Assembly (NCBI RefSeq): GCF_014066305.1
Contig: NW_023501106.1
Coordinates: forward strand, 186,001 to 250,000
Length of the DNA stretch: 64,000 nt
Direction of reading: 5' to 3'
Origin: Letharia columbiana
Lineage: Eukaryota > Ascomycota > Lecanoromycetes > Lecanorales > Parmeliaceae
Part shown: piece after piece, positions 26,558-35,332 of the stretch
How positions within the stretch are numbered: the first letter of the stretch is position 1
Layout: each line of letters opens with the position of its first letter
The notes under the pieces: generated by a model
The model's database searches: none
What the model saw: the letters and a program-made list of their open reading frames with translations, nothing else
What the model was told of the DNA's origin: nothing
Translations under genes and position numbers: made by a program

Positions 26558-27356
26558 ATGAAGCCATACCAGCTCCTCCGCACCTCCCCCTACCTCCGCA
26601 CCGCCCTCCAACAAACCTTCACCACCGCATCCCGAACCCGGCCACCCCACCCTCCCCCCCTCATCAACACCCTAACCCGCACCGCCCCCCGCCGCCGCCC
26701 CCTCTTCAACCCCCTCACCCGCGCCCCGCCCCGCCGCCCCTACTCCACCGACCCGCCGAAACCCGCCCCCCCCCACTCCCCGACCGCCTCCCCGCCCTCC
26801 CTCTCCCTCTCGCAGCGCCTGCGGAAGCTGTCCCGCGAGTACGGCTGGTCGGCCTTCGGCGTCTACACGCTGCTCTCGGCGCTCGACTTCCCCTTCTGCT
26901 TCGCCGCCGTGCGCTACCTGGGCACGGACCGGATCGGACGCTACGAGCACGTGGTCGTCGAGCGGGTCAAGGGCGCGGTCCCGGAGTCGGTCCGGGAGGC
27001 GTGGCGGACGCGGACGCCGGCGGAGGGGACCGGGGTCGAGGGGTATGCGGCCGTGACGGGGGATGGTGGGGTGGGGGTTGGGGTCGCGGGGTATGACCAC
27101 GGGGTGAAGGAGGCGGAGAAGAGGAACGAGAGCGAGAATGCTAGTGGGGTTTGCCCCGAGCCCGGTCATTATTGAAGACGTGGACTGACGAGCGCTGCTA
27201 GGTATCTGGACGCAATTGGCGCTGGCGTATGCGATCCATAAGAGTTTCATATTCATCAGGGTACCGCTCACGGTTGCTGTCACTCCCAAGGTCGTCAAGG
27301 TGCTCAGAGGATGGGGGTGGGATATAGGGAAGAGGAGACCGAAAGGGGCGAAATGA
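26558..27356 (+). CDS. Mitochondrial DUF1279 (FAM210-like) membrane protein
   Basis: Two exons (26558-27143 and 27202-27356; intron donor GTGGGG, acceptor CTGCTAG) encode 246 aa. The first 75 residues are rich in Arg, Thr and Pro, without acidic residues until about residue 64, as in a mitochondrial presequence. The DUF1279 core starts KLSREYGWSAFGVYTLLSALDFPFCFAAVRYLG, with one membrane helix, then GTDRIGRYEHVV. The second half of the domain continues in exon 2 (TQLALAYAIHKSFIFIRVPL, then TPKVVKVLRGWGW). Related proteins include human FAM210A/B; their biochemical role is not settled. Exon 1 is strikingly GC-rich, with runs of C, unlike the flanking DNA. Confidence 0.85.
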
Positions 27357-27820
27357 TCAGGAAGTGTCACTCGTGTATATATCGAGATGGGAGGAAACAC
27401 GGAGTGTATGATAAGGGAAGGGGACTGCTACTCATCTCAGTGATGTGCTGCTCGCCGGGAGATTATAGCCGAAGAGAGCCGGTCTAGCAATACAGCATAC
27501 GATTAAGTCTCAATCAGTACAATACGCGAGAATAATATATGAGTCTGTCTGATTGCTATATGTCCATGTGAGAATCGCGCTATCAAGTTCTATAATGCTG
27601 CATCAGCATAAGATTGTCCTCGGACATCTCTTCCGATCGTATGTGCACCTCACGGACAGTGGTACACTCCCCAAGCTCCACCGCTCCACAAGCCGAGTGT
27701 TGACACTTTTGTTGGATAGGAAAACATCCCGTCGGGTATCTCTAGAAAAAGTGCCGTAAATGCGCCACGAAATATTGTACAGGTCTTGGGAACATCGCTC
27801 TTATCGACGGTTGTACATTG
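27357..27820. other. Convergent intergenic region
   Basis: About 460 bp between the stops of the DUF1279 gene and the JmjC gene. Presumably two 3' untranslated regions; nothing else seen. Confidence 0.4.
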
Positions 27821-30800
27821 TCAAGGCACTGACTTCCTTGGCCTGCCCCGACCTCGAACAGCGGGGGCCTTGTTCATAGCCGTGCTCTCGAAGGCAGCAG
27901 GCATTGACTTTCTCGGTCTGCCGCCCTTCTTTTTCAAGGAAGATTCGACGATCGTGGGTGCACTTTTTGCCGCCCCAACGATTTTGATCTTCTTCCCCAT
28001 AGAGAATATGGATTTCGGTGCAGCCAATAATTTGCCGTTCGGCTTCCGTGGTGAATCCTCGTCACTTGAAGTCGAAGAAGAGTCTGAATCAGAAGACTCC
28101 TCTTCCTGGTCCTCGTCGTTTGCCCACTGAAGAGCTTTTAGCTTGGCCTTGCGATTTTCTTCGGCGAGTTTCTGCGTAGAGCCCACGGGAACAGTATTCG
28201 ATTCGGGTACTTCAACCGCAGCTTGCGTCCCTGACACTATTCCATCTGCGAATGAGACTCTTGATGGCTTAGGTGGCCTTGGAGCTTTGGTTGCGGACTG
28301 AGTCGGGGGGAGGGAAGATTCGAGATCATGATTGAGCTGGATTTCCGGTGCACTTGGGTGGTGGGCTGGCGGCTCTTGAGGTGGGGAAGACTTCCTTCTA
28401 CTGGGAAGCTCGTCCGTTGTAAGAGATCGATCGCCTTCGCGTCGCTCGGCTAGATACTTGGGTAACGGCCGCGGCCCCTGAGGTTTGTTGACTGGCACGA
28501 ACGAGATGGCTTCCTCTTGAACAACCTCCGAGTCACTGGAGGGCTCGGTATACTTTACCGAAGTCTTCCTTGTCTCTTTCGCCGGAGCTGAGGCTGTCGA
28601 GGATTTAGGAGCTTTCCGCTTTCGAGTTGAGAACTCCTCGTCCAGCTCCTCTCGTGTTCTTCTCTTCTTGGGTGGCGCAGTAGGCACCTCGGCGGGAGCG
28701 ATCGAGGGCAAGTCTGACTGTAATATAACCGGCGCTTCTTTCCTGATGGCCTGGATCTCGTTCGTTGTTCTAGATTGTGGGTGAGTGGCACGGACGGTGG
28801 CTAATTTGGGTTTGGGGATTAGCAACTTGACTCGTAGGCTCTTTCCCGTGATTGATGCTTCAGTACGGATGTACCGATCACCTAGCTTTGCATCTTCAAG
28901 CATTTGCTCGAGCTGAGTAAGGTGAGGGGGCTGGGGATCGTTAGGTCGTGGTGGCAGTACAACGTCACTCTCCACTAGTTTCCCCACATTTTGTTTTGGC
29001 GTGTTCGGTTGCAGGTAATTGCTTGGTTGCTTTGAGGGTGAGGACTGAGACATGGTCGGATCTGGATACTCGTACGCAATCCCATTGCTTGTGAAACGCT
29101 GGCCTTGATTGTTTTGGTTGATCATGTTCGCCATTGGCGCCATGTGGTAAGGGCGTCGAGTTTCCGAGGTCATATCTCGTTGATTTTTTTCCCAGTCCAT
29201 TTCGTCATCCGATGAAGATACACTGCTTGACCTATCTCGGCCTCTGATCTGGGCTCGATTGGACGATTGGACGCGGTTTGTGTCTGTGCCTCTCTCCATC
29301 GAATTTCCATTCATGTGCACACTGGGCTGATGCATACTAAGCATGGGGTCAATCGGGATACCAGGTTCCGTAGACTTGGTGCCAGAATCGAGGTGTTGGC
29401 TTTGACCGTTCACTCGAGTGGGTTCTTCTTCGTCCACATAGTTATCATTCAATGCCGGATCTCTGGCCTTGATTTGTTCCGCCTCGTCTTTTCGTCGACT
29501 TAGTCGTCTGTTGTCTTGTGGATGGTCATCTCCGGTCTTCTTGATCCATGTCCCATTCGAAACACTGAAATCAACAAGACTCTCGACGCTTCTTGGATCC
29601 GCGACTTTCCTCGTATCATGTCCAAGCATTGTACCACTGGGTTCGTATGGTTTGAACCCGGCAACTGTGCTACACTTTGCAACAGAACATATTTTGAGAC
29701 AATGTGGACACTCCCAATTCGGATCTTCCATCACAGTCAATGGCATCAAGTCGAACCCACGGAATAGGCTGCCATAGCCGTAGTGACGATCGCATTTGGT
29801 GCAGGTCGCCAGCTTCCATCGGTATTCTGGGTGTTGCGAGACGTGATCTCTTGCATACTCCTTGCCAAGTTTGTCAAAATTGCGTTTCTTTGGCTTTTTA
29901 ATATTCCCTTCGTCGTCTACTTCAATTTCGTCATCCGCTTTCTTGGGAACACCGACTTCTTGTAGATTTCTTTTCTCGAACGATGTCAGCGAGGGTAATG
30001 GATTTGCGGGATCACTCCAAGGTCGGATCTTCAATTGCTCTTGACAAACTTGAGCCAATGTCTTCTTACCCAAGTTCCTTCTCTCCACATCCAAAGGCTG
30101 AGGAGACTTATCACTTATACCATTTTCGAATTTAATGATCTGGTGTCTCCACTTGTCATGTTTCTGTACAAGCTCTTGCCAGGGAAATTGCTCCACCCAT
30201 TTGTACTTCGATAGACAGCTGCAGCTGCGGCCCATGGCAAAACATTCCATGCAGATGTCATATGTATCTTCGTCCCCATTCTCCAAGGTTATGATACAGG
30301 TGGTACAAGTCAGAAATCGGTTGAAAATGTTACAACGACAGTATGAGCATGTGACGAAGCTCTCGTAGGGAAGATACTGACCTCGTTTCTCAGATGGAGA
30401 AACAGGAGCCAGCATTTCAGAGAGCAGGATTGTCGTATATAGAGCGAAGAGGCGCTTGAAGTCTTTCTGAAGCTGGCGTATCTTCGGACTATAGTCAATT
30501 TCCATTCGTGCGTGATGACTTGGTGCCAATTGTCTCTGCGTATCAGCCTGCTTCAGGAGATCTGAGTATTTTATCAAAGCAAAATAAACAATGGCTTTGT
30601 TCTTGTACTGCTCATCTCGGCAGACAATTCTTGCTCGCGGTAGTGCCTCGTGCATGGCCATTTCGAGGGTCTCAACTGTTGTTCGATTCCAAGCCACTTT
30701 CATAGTAACCGTTCCACGATTCCATACTTGATGTGGAGCTAACGGAGGAATGAGGACAAAGTCTCCAACTCTTTGGTCCACGATGTATGTTTTGAATGGT

Positions 30801-31717
30801 GCAGCTTTCCAGGCGTTTACTTGGGCAAAATGCGACTCTACCTCGATGTCATGGCCCAAGGTTGCTAACCAATACTCGGACACGGTGTGTCGGTCATTGG
30901 TTTCCGTCATAAACCATATCGATGAACCGGGTTTCGTAGGCTTGCCATGTCCATCTTTGAGGCCTGAAGTCTCCACCATCAGATTTTGTCCTAGGCTGGC
31001 ACACATCTCTCGATGCGCAGGTGTGTATGTGCCCTCATGGCCGATATAGCACATCATGTTATCTGCTCTCATGGACGGAGGAAGACAGCTCATCAGGTCC
31101 CCAGCTCTGGCGACACCTAGCCCTTTCATATTGCCTGAATTGTGTTCCTCTATTGACCCTGGCCCGCCAAAATCACCAATGCTTTCATTGAGGTAGAAAA
31201 CGCTTGGCGGAACCTGTTCCTGTAGCTTGTCGTGCCATATCTGAGGACAGTCAATGTCTTTCAGATATATTCTCTGACGATCGCGTTCCTTGTAATTTTG
31301 TCGGTTCCATTGGTCAGTGAGCTTCGACATGTTGTTGAGATAATGAGCAATTGAGAGGGTCATGTTCTGCTGCTTGCTCAGATTGCGTGCTTGTTCGACT
31401 ATAAGGCAAAAATTAGGAGCTGAATGCTTCAGGTACTGATTACACTTACATTTTCTTCCACAGTTATCTTGCAGCCATTGAGTTGTGAAGGTCCACTCAT
31501 CTAGGCGGTGTTGGAAACCTTCGACGACGAGGGGCTTTCCTCCAAGGATGACGTGCAGCAAGACCAATTTGTCAAAGGCTTCTAAGCCTTGGGCCTCGAT
31601 CATTTCACATGATATTCTCGTTACGTACTCAAAGTTTGGAGTATCCTCAATTAGAGAGGCAAGATCGAGGTCTGGGGGAATGGGGTCGAAAGCCGCTGAA
31701 GGTCGTTGAGCAACCAT
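27821..31717 (-). CDS. JmjC-domain protein with zf-4CXXC_R1-type zinc finger
   Basis: A probable chromatin oxygenase (Fe(II)/2-oxoglutarate type). Two exons (31717-31450 and 31398-27821; in-frame 51 nt intron with donor GTAAGT) give 1281 aa; the start at MVAQRPS is preferred over an upstream Met at 31798. The JmjC fold includes GDLMSCLPPSMRADNMMCYIG, the iron-binding HRE at about 218-220 (in YTPAHREMC) and the distal His at about 312 (PLAPHQVWNRG). All three ligands are present, so catalysis is plausible. A first Cys cluster follows (CSYCRCN, CTTC, CMEC, SCSC). A second one (TCTKC, WECPHCLKIC, AKC) resembles zf-4CXXC_R1. The long basic C-terminus carries two AT-hook-like motifs (GGRPRKS, GRGRPRKS). 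Substrate unknown. Confidence 0.85.
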   Translation of the reverse strand: MVAQRPSAAFDPIPPDLDLASLIEDTPNFEYVTRISCEMIEAQGLEAFDKLVLLHVILGGKPLVVEGFQHRLDEWTFTTQWLQDNCGRKCKCNQYLKHSAPNFCLIVEQARNLSKQQNMTLSIAHYLNNMSKLTDQWNRQNYKERDRQRIYLKDIDCPQIWHDKLQEQVPPSVFYLNESIGDFGGPGSIEEHNSGNMKGLGVARAGDLMSCLPPSMRADNMMCYIGHEGTYTPAHREMCASLGQNLMVETSGLKDGHGKPTKPGSSIWFMTETNDRHTVSEYWLATLGHDIEVESHFAQVNAWKAAPFKTYIVDQRVGDFVLIPPLAPHQVWNRGTVTMKVAWNRTTVETLEMAMHEALPRARIVCRDEQYKNKAIVYFALIKYSDLLKQADTQRQLAPSHHARMEIDYSPKIRQLQKDFKRLFALYTTILLSEMLAPVSPSEKRGQYLPYESFVTCSYCRCNIFNRFLTCTTCIITLENGDEDTYDICMECFAMGRSCSCLSKYKWVEQFPWQELVQKHDKWRHQIIKFENGISDKSPQPLDVERRNLGKKTLAQVCQEQLKIRPWSDPANPLPSLTSFEKRNLQEVGVPKKADDEIEVDDEGNIKKPKKRNFDKLGKEYARDHVSQHPEYRWKLATCTKCDRHYGYGSLFRGFDLMPLTVMEDPNWECPHCLKICSVAKCSTVAGFKPYEPSGTMLGHDTRKVADPRSVESLVDFSVSNGTWIKKTGDDHPQDNRRLSRRKDEAEQIKARDPALNDNYVDEEEPTRVNGQSQHLDSGTKSTEPGIPIDPMLSMHQPSVHMNGNSMERGTDTNRVQSSNRAQIRGRDRSSSVSSSDDEMDWEKNQRDMTSETRRPYHMAPMANMINQNNQGQRFTSNGIAYEYPDPTMSQSSPSKQPSNYLQPNTPKQNVGKLVESDVVLPPRPNDPQPPHLTQLEQMLEDAKLGDRYIRTEASITGKSLRVKLLIPKPKLATVRATHPQSRTTNEIQAIRKEAPVILQSDLPSIAPAEVPTAPPKKRRTREELDEEFSTRKRKAPKSSTASAPAKETRKTSVKYTEPSSDSEVVQEEAISFVPVNKPQGPRPLPKYLAERREGDRSLTTDELPSRRKSSPPQEPPAHHPSAPEIQLNHDLESSLPPTQSATKAPRPPKPSRVSFADGIVSGTQAAVEVPESNTVPVGSTQKLAEENRKAKLKALQWANDEDQEEESSDSDSSSTSSDEDSPRKPNGKLLAAPKSIFSMGKKIKIVGAAKSAPTIVESSLKKKGGRPRKSMPAAFESTAMNKAPAVRGRGRPRKSVP

Positions 31718-32558
31718 ATTGCTTGCGAAAGAGAGGGCCGGATTGAGTCTATGCGTATGTACGATAATTCGTCCCGCAAGTTGGAGGTGGCCAAGCAAGA
31801 TTATAGGGTGATGGCACGACGGAAGAAGTTGGGCGGGGCGCTCAGTCGGCTCATCTCAACTGCAATACCCCACGCGCAGCACCTGGAATGAGACTTGCTG
31901 GGCCTCTCAGTGACAGAATGGGTACGGTAGTCTCGAAAACCAAGCTCCGAGGAATCTTGATCGTCGGCGGTCAGTTGGCTAGCTCGTAGTGTTTACGAAT
32001 TGTATCAAAAGTTCAGAGTGAACTCGGCAGAGCTTCAATGTTCCTCCACGCGGCTAGAGCCTAAGGTAGCTAGCGTGCCAAGCCGAGACCAGTACAAGGT
32101 ATCGATGTATTAAGGTAGAGAGTAAAAGGTACCTTCGCGCCTCGTGAGAGTGGTAGAGTCATCCTCTTGCTATCTCACAAGTGTTCGCTAAAACTGTCTG
32201 AGAACCCGTCTTCGTTCCCATCTTGAGACTGCCTCGTTGCCGTAGGTCAGAAGCACTAACAGTTTGCTGCTTCAAGCATTCAAATAATACTTTACTTCTT
32301 TGTTCCTTCGCCTCCAAAGCTTCTTCTTCAATCGAGATAGACGCGTATAAGATTTCGAGCGATTCTGCGGAGTACAGCACGAGATCTCTTAAGTAGAATG
32401 GGATGTAGAATGTAGGGTATCGGAGAGCTTCGTCTCTCTCCCAGTACTTTTGATCACTTCGAGTGCGCCCGCTTTCTATTGTTTCGCTGTGGACTCCAAA
32501 ACATACAGAATCAAAAGAGCTGAACAGTCATTTCCTAACTCTTCGGCACCAGGCGAGG
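31718..32558. promoter_or_regulatory. Divergent JmjC gene / COQ2 promoter region
   Basis: About 840 bp between two divergent starts. The frame of COQ2 is open upstream of its first ATG to 32463 but has no ATG there. No other gene was seen. Confidence 0.4.
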
Positions 32559-33842
32559 ATGTTAGCTATGAGTGGGCGGTCCCACTTGAAGGCAATGAAG
32601 GGATGCTCCTCGCAACGTAGCATATTCGTTTCGAGCAGCCTAGGCATTTCACAACACTGCAGAAACAGACACCTGTGCTGCTCAACGTCTTGGACCACAG
32701 AGGTTACCTCTTCGACGCAAAGATTCCTTACGACCTTGGCGAGGCAGCGACGAGCCTATGCGGCTCTAGACCAGAAATTTGCTGGTTTACCACCAATACA
32801 GTATGCGGAGATTTCCAAAATGACTCGCAGTGAAGCTACACCTGCTGTACCTTCCTCTAAAACTGTGTTACCAATCTACGAAGCTCCTCAGACGGGTTTC
32901 ATCTCTCACCTGCCTGGGACCTGGATACCATACGCGGAGTTAATGCGCCTCGACAAGCCAGCCGGAACATATTACCTCTTCTTTCCATGTCTCTTCTCAA
33001 CGCTGCTAGCAGCCTCCTATACAGCGTCTGGCCTACTCCCCGTCTTAACCACTACGTTGTGCTTCTTCAGCGGCGCGCTGATAATGCGTGGTGCTGGTTG
33101 TACCATCAATGACCTCTGGGATCGCAACCTGGACCCTCACGTGGCCCGTACACGTCTTCGACCAATAGCTCGCGGTGCAGTCACGCCTTTCAAAGCTTTG
33201 ATCTTCACCGGTTTTCAACTCTTAGCAGGTCTAGGCGTCCTTTTGCAGTTTCCGGCATCGTGCCTTTACTACGGCATACCCAGTCTCTTGCTGGTTGCCA
33301 CATATCCTCTTGCTAAAAGAGTCACACACTATCCGCAATTTGTGCTGGGGCTGACCTTTTCCTGGGGTGCGTTTATGGGGTTCCCAGCCTTGGGAGTGGA
33401 TCCGCTAGCGGACTCTGCGGTCCTCAAAACCATGGCGGCACTATATGCAAGTTGTGTTTCCTGGACCGTATCGTACGATATGATCTATGCCCATATGGAC
33501 ATCAAAGATGATGCCAAAGTGGGCATCAAAAGTATCGCATTACGACACGAGAAAGAGACGAAGGCTGTCTTGTCCGGCCTGGCAGTTGTGCAGGTCGGCT
33601 TGCTGGCCGCGGCTGGAACAGCAGCAGGTGTAGGTCCAGTCTTCTTCATAGGCAGCTGTGGCTCTGCAGCTGCTACGTTAGGCTTCATGATATGGAAAGT
33701 GAGGCTAAACGAAATAAGCAATTGTTGGTGGTGGTTCACAAACGGAGCATGGTTGACTGGAGGGGGAATTGCAGGTGGAATGCTTGCGGAATATGTGCTC
33801 AATTCCCCACAGAAGATAGAAGCGACAGAGTCTGACGGCTAG
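32559..33842 (+). CDS. COQ2: 4-hydroxybenzoate polyprenyltransferase (CoQ biosynthesis)
   Basis: COQ2 attaches the polyprenyl tail to 4-hydroxybenzoate in the inner mitochondrial membrane, committing it to ubiquinone synthesis. A single exon from the first in-frame ATG gives 427 aa; further Met codons within the first 13 residues are alternative starts. The first ~100 residues look like a mitochondrial presequence (Arg/Ser-rich). The UbiA fold follows, with several membrane helices. Both diphosphate/Mg-binding motifs are intact: NDLWDRNLD at about 184-192 and YDMIYAHMDIKDD at about 306-318. SHLPGTWIPYAELMRLDKPAG before the first helix is also typical. No introns. Confidence 0.95.
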   Translation: MLAMSGRSHLKAMKGCSSQRSIFVSSSLGISQHCRNRHLCCSTSWTTEVTSSTQRFLTTLARQRRAYAALDQKFAGLPPIQYAEISKMTRSEATPAVPSSKTVLPIYEAPQTGFISHLPGTWIPYAELMRLDKPAGTYYLFFPCLFSTLLAASYTASGLLPVLTTTLCFFSGALIMRGAGCTINDLWDRNLDPHVARTRLRPIARGAVTPFKALIFTGFQLLAGLGVLLQFPASCLYYGIPSLLLVATYPLAKRVTHYPQFVLGLTFSWGAFMGFPALGVDPLADSAVLKTMAALYASCVSWTVSYDMIYAHMDIKDDAKVGIKSIALRHEKETKAVLSGLAVVQVGLLAAAGTAAGVGPVFFIGSCGSAAATLGFMIWKVRLNEISNCWWWFTNGAWLTGGGIAGGMLAEYVLNSPQKIEATESDG

Positions 33843-33977
33843 TTTTGCATGTCAAGTTGGTTATTGATACCAATTCTTCAGCCACTTCACACAGGGAAGA
33901 CCGTATGCTATTCCGGTTCTTAGCCAGTTTTTATACTTCTATTGTCGCTCTTTGCATGCAATGCGTTATACGTAACA

Positions 33978-35122
33978 TCATGATTCAGTCGCTCGGCCTC
34001 CTCCACCTCTTTGACTCCTTCCGCCTCGCTGCCCTCTCTGATTGCCTTCCGAGGCCGTCCCATTAGTTTGAGCGCCACCCAGACCATCCCCAGTCCCCAT
34101 CGTCAACGCGGCTGTCGCTAGCCTGTTTGAGAGGTCGATCTGTGTGCGAATAGTGTTTGCGAGATATGAAACGACAAGGACGTCTTGAATGTGATTATTG
34201 CTGCAAGAGGTTAGTATGTGTAACAAGGTCGAAAATCGTGCTTAGACTTACAAATCCCGCTCGACGTCCTCCGGGTCTACCTTTGGCGCCAGCGCCAGAG
34301 CATCGAGTAGGAATTGACCAAGCGCACTCGATGGTGGAGCTTCCTCTTCTATGACAGCTTCAACGTACTTCGATACTCTCTCGAGCATTGCAAGGACCTC
34401 CTCAATAGCCTTTTCCAAAGATTCAATGTCCGTCAGGACATTTGCCGTTCTGTCGTTATTATCTTTTGCTCCCGAGATCAACTCCAGTCCACTCTTCTCC
34501 GCCTCTCCATATCGTATCTCGTGTGGCACTGGCGTGAAAGCTGCACTATCCGCTGCCCTCTCAGCTGTCACTCCGACAGGTGCAGAAATATACGTCCTAG
34601 CCTCGATCTCCTTTCCAGCATCCGTACTGATCGTCAGATGAACCGCAGGATGCGGCCACGTTCCGTCACCTTGCCCGCCGTAGAAGTTCTGAATGAGTGC
34701 CGAGAACGTATTGAGCTCTGCTGATGTAGCATACCATCCGACGAGCACTTCCTTAGGATTGGCTTTAAGGTGGAGTCCTAGCATCTGCTTTTGGTACTCC
34801 ATGTCGACCTCGACCTGCTCTTGTGTTTCTGTGTGCCCAACTGCGAAGCAATTTCTGATCTCCACTTCTTGGCCATCTTCACTGCGCACGCCGAGCAGGG
34901 TTCCAATTACGCGTTCTTGGTCTGCGTTGCGGCGGAGCGAATGATCTAAAATGGAGAAGATTGCCTAGCATACGGTCAACTAGGAATTTCAACAACCGTG
35001 AGCCCTGCGACAAATACCTGAGGTTGTATTATGACATTCAAGGGAGCTGTGGTTGGCTGCGAGCCTACTGCTGCAGGACCTAAAGGTCTTGCAAGATGGA
35101 GGAAGGAGTCGGCTTCCACCAT
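33978..35122 (-). CDS. EIF3F: Translation initiation factor eIF3 subunit F
   Basis: eIF3f is an MPN-domain subunit of the eIF3 complex, which recruits mRNA to the 40S ribosome. Three exons (35122-35018, 34964-34252, 34200-33978; introns 53 and 51 nt) give 347 codons (346 aa), normal family length. The MPN domain runs from [19 protein letters not shown], then [23 protein letters not shown] and [20 protein letters not shown]. It lacks the JAMM metal-site pattern, as expected for a structural MPN-minus member. The C-terminal helical part holds [22 protein letters not shown]. The tail is Gly/Arg/Gln-rich. Only 210 bp separate its start from UTP25, suggesting a shared promoter. Confidence 0.95.
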
Positions 35123-35332
35123 AATTTCTAGATTGACCGAGCGTGTGCGTCTTTGTGCTCCGACTTTGCGATTCCAACGGCCCTCTGATCGGTGTACTTT
35201 CACTTTGCGCGTAACTAAAAATTGTCAAATGAGGGCAGCTTTGCAACTGAAAGTTGTGGGAGACGAATTGTTAAATCTTGGCAGATTAGTAAGCTGGACA
35301 TAAAAAGCGACCACAAAATCTTCGTTTTCTTC
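35123..35332. promoter_or_regulatory. Bidirectional eIF3f/UTP25 promoter
   Basis: Only 210 bp lie between the two divergent start codons, so core promoters and both leaders must overlap or abut here. No consensus TATA box was noticed. Confidence 0.55.

Noticed and set aside
26672..27400. 242-codon frame antisense to the DUF1279 gene
   Set aside because: A shadow produced by the extreme GC content of exon 1; the sense strand encodes a recognisable conserved domain.
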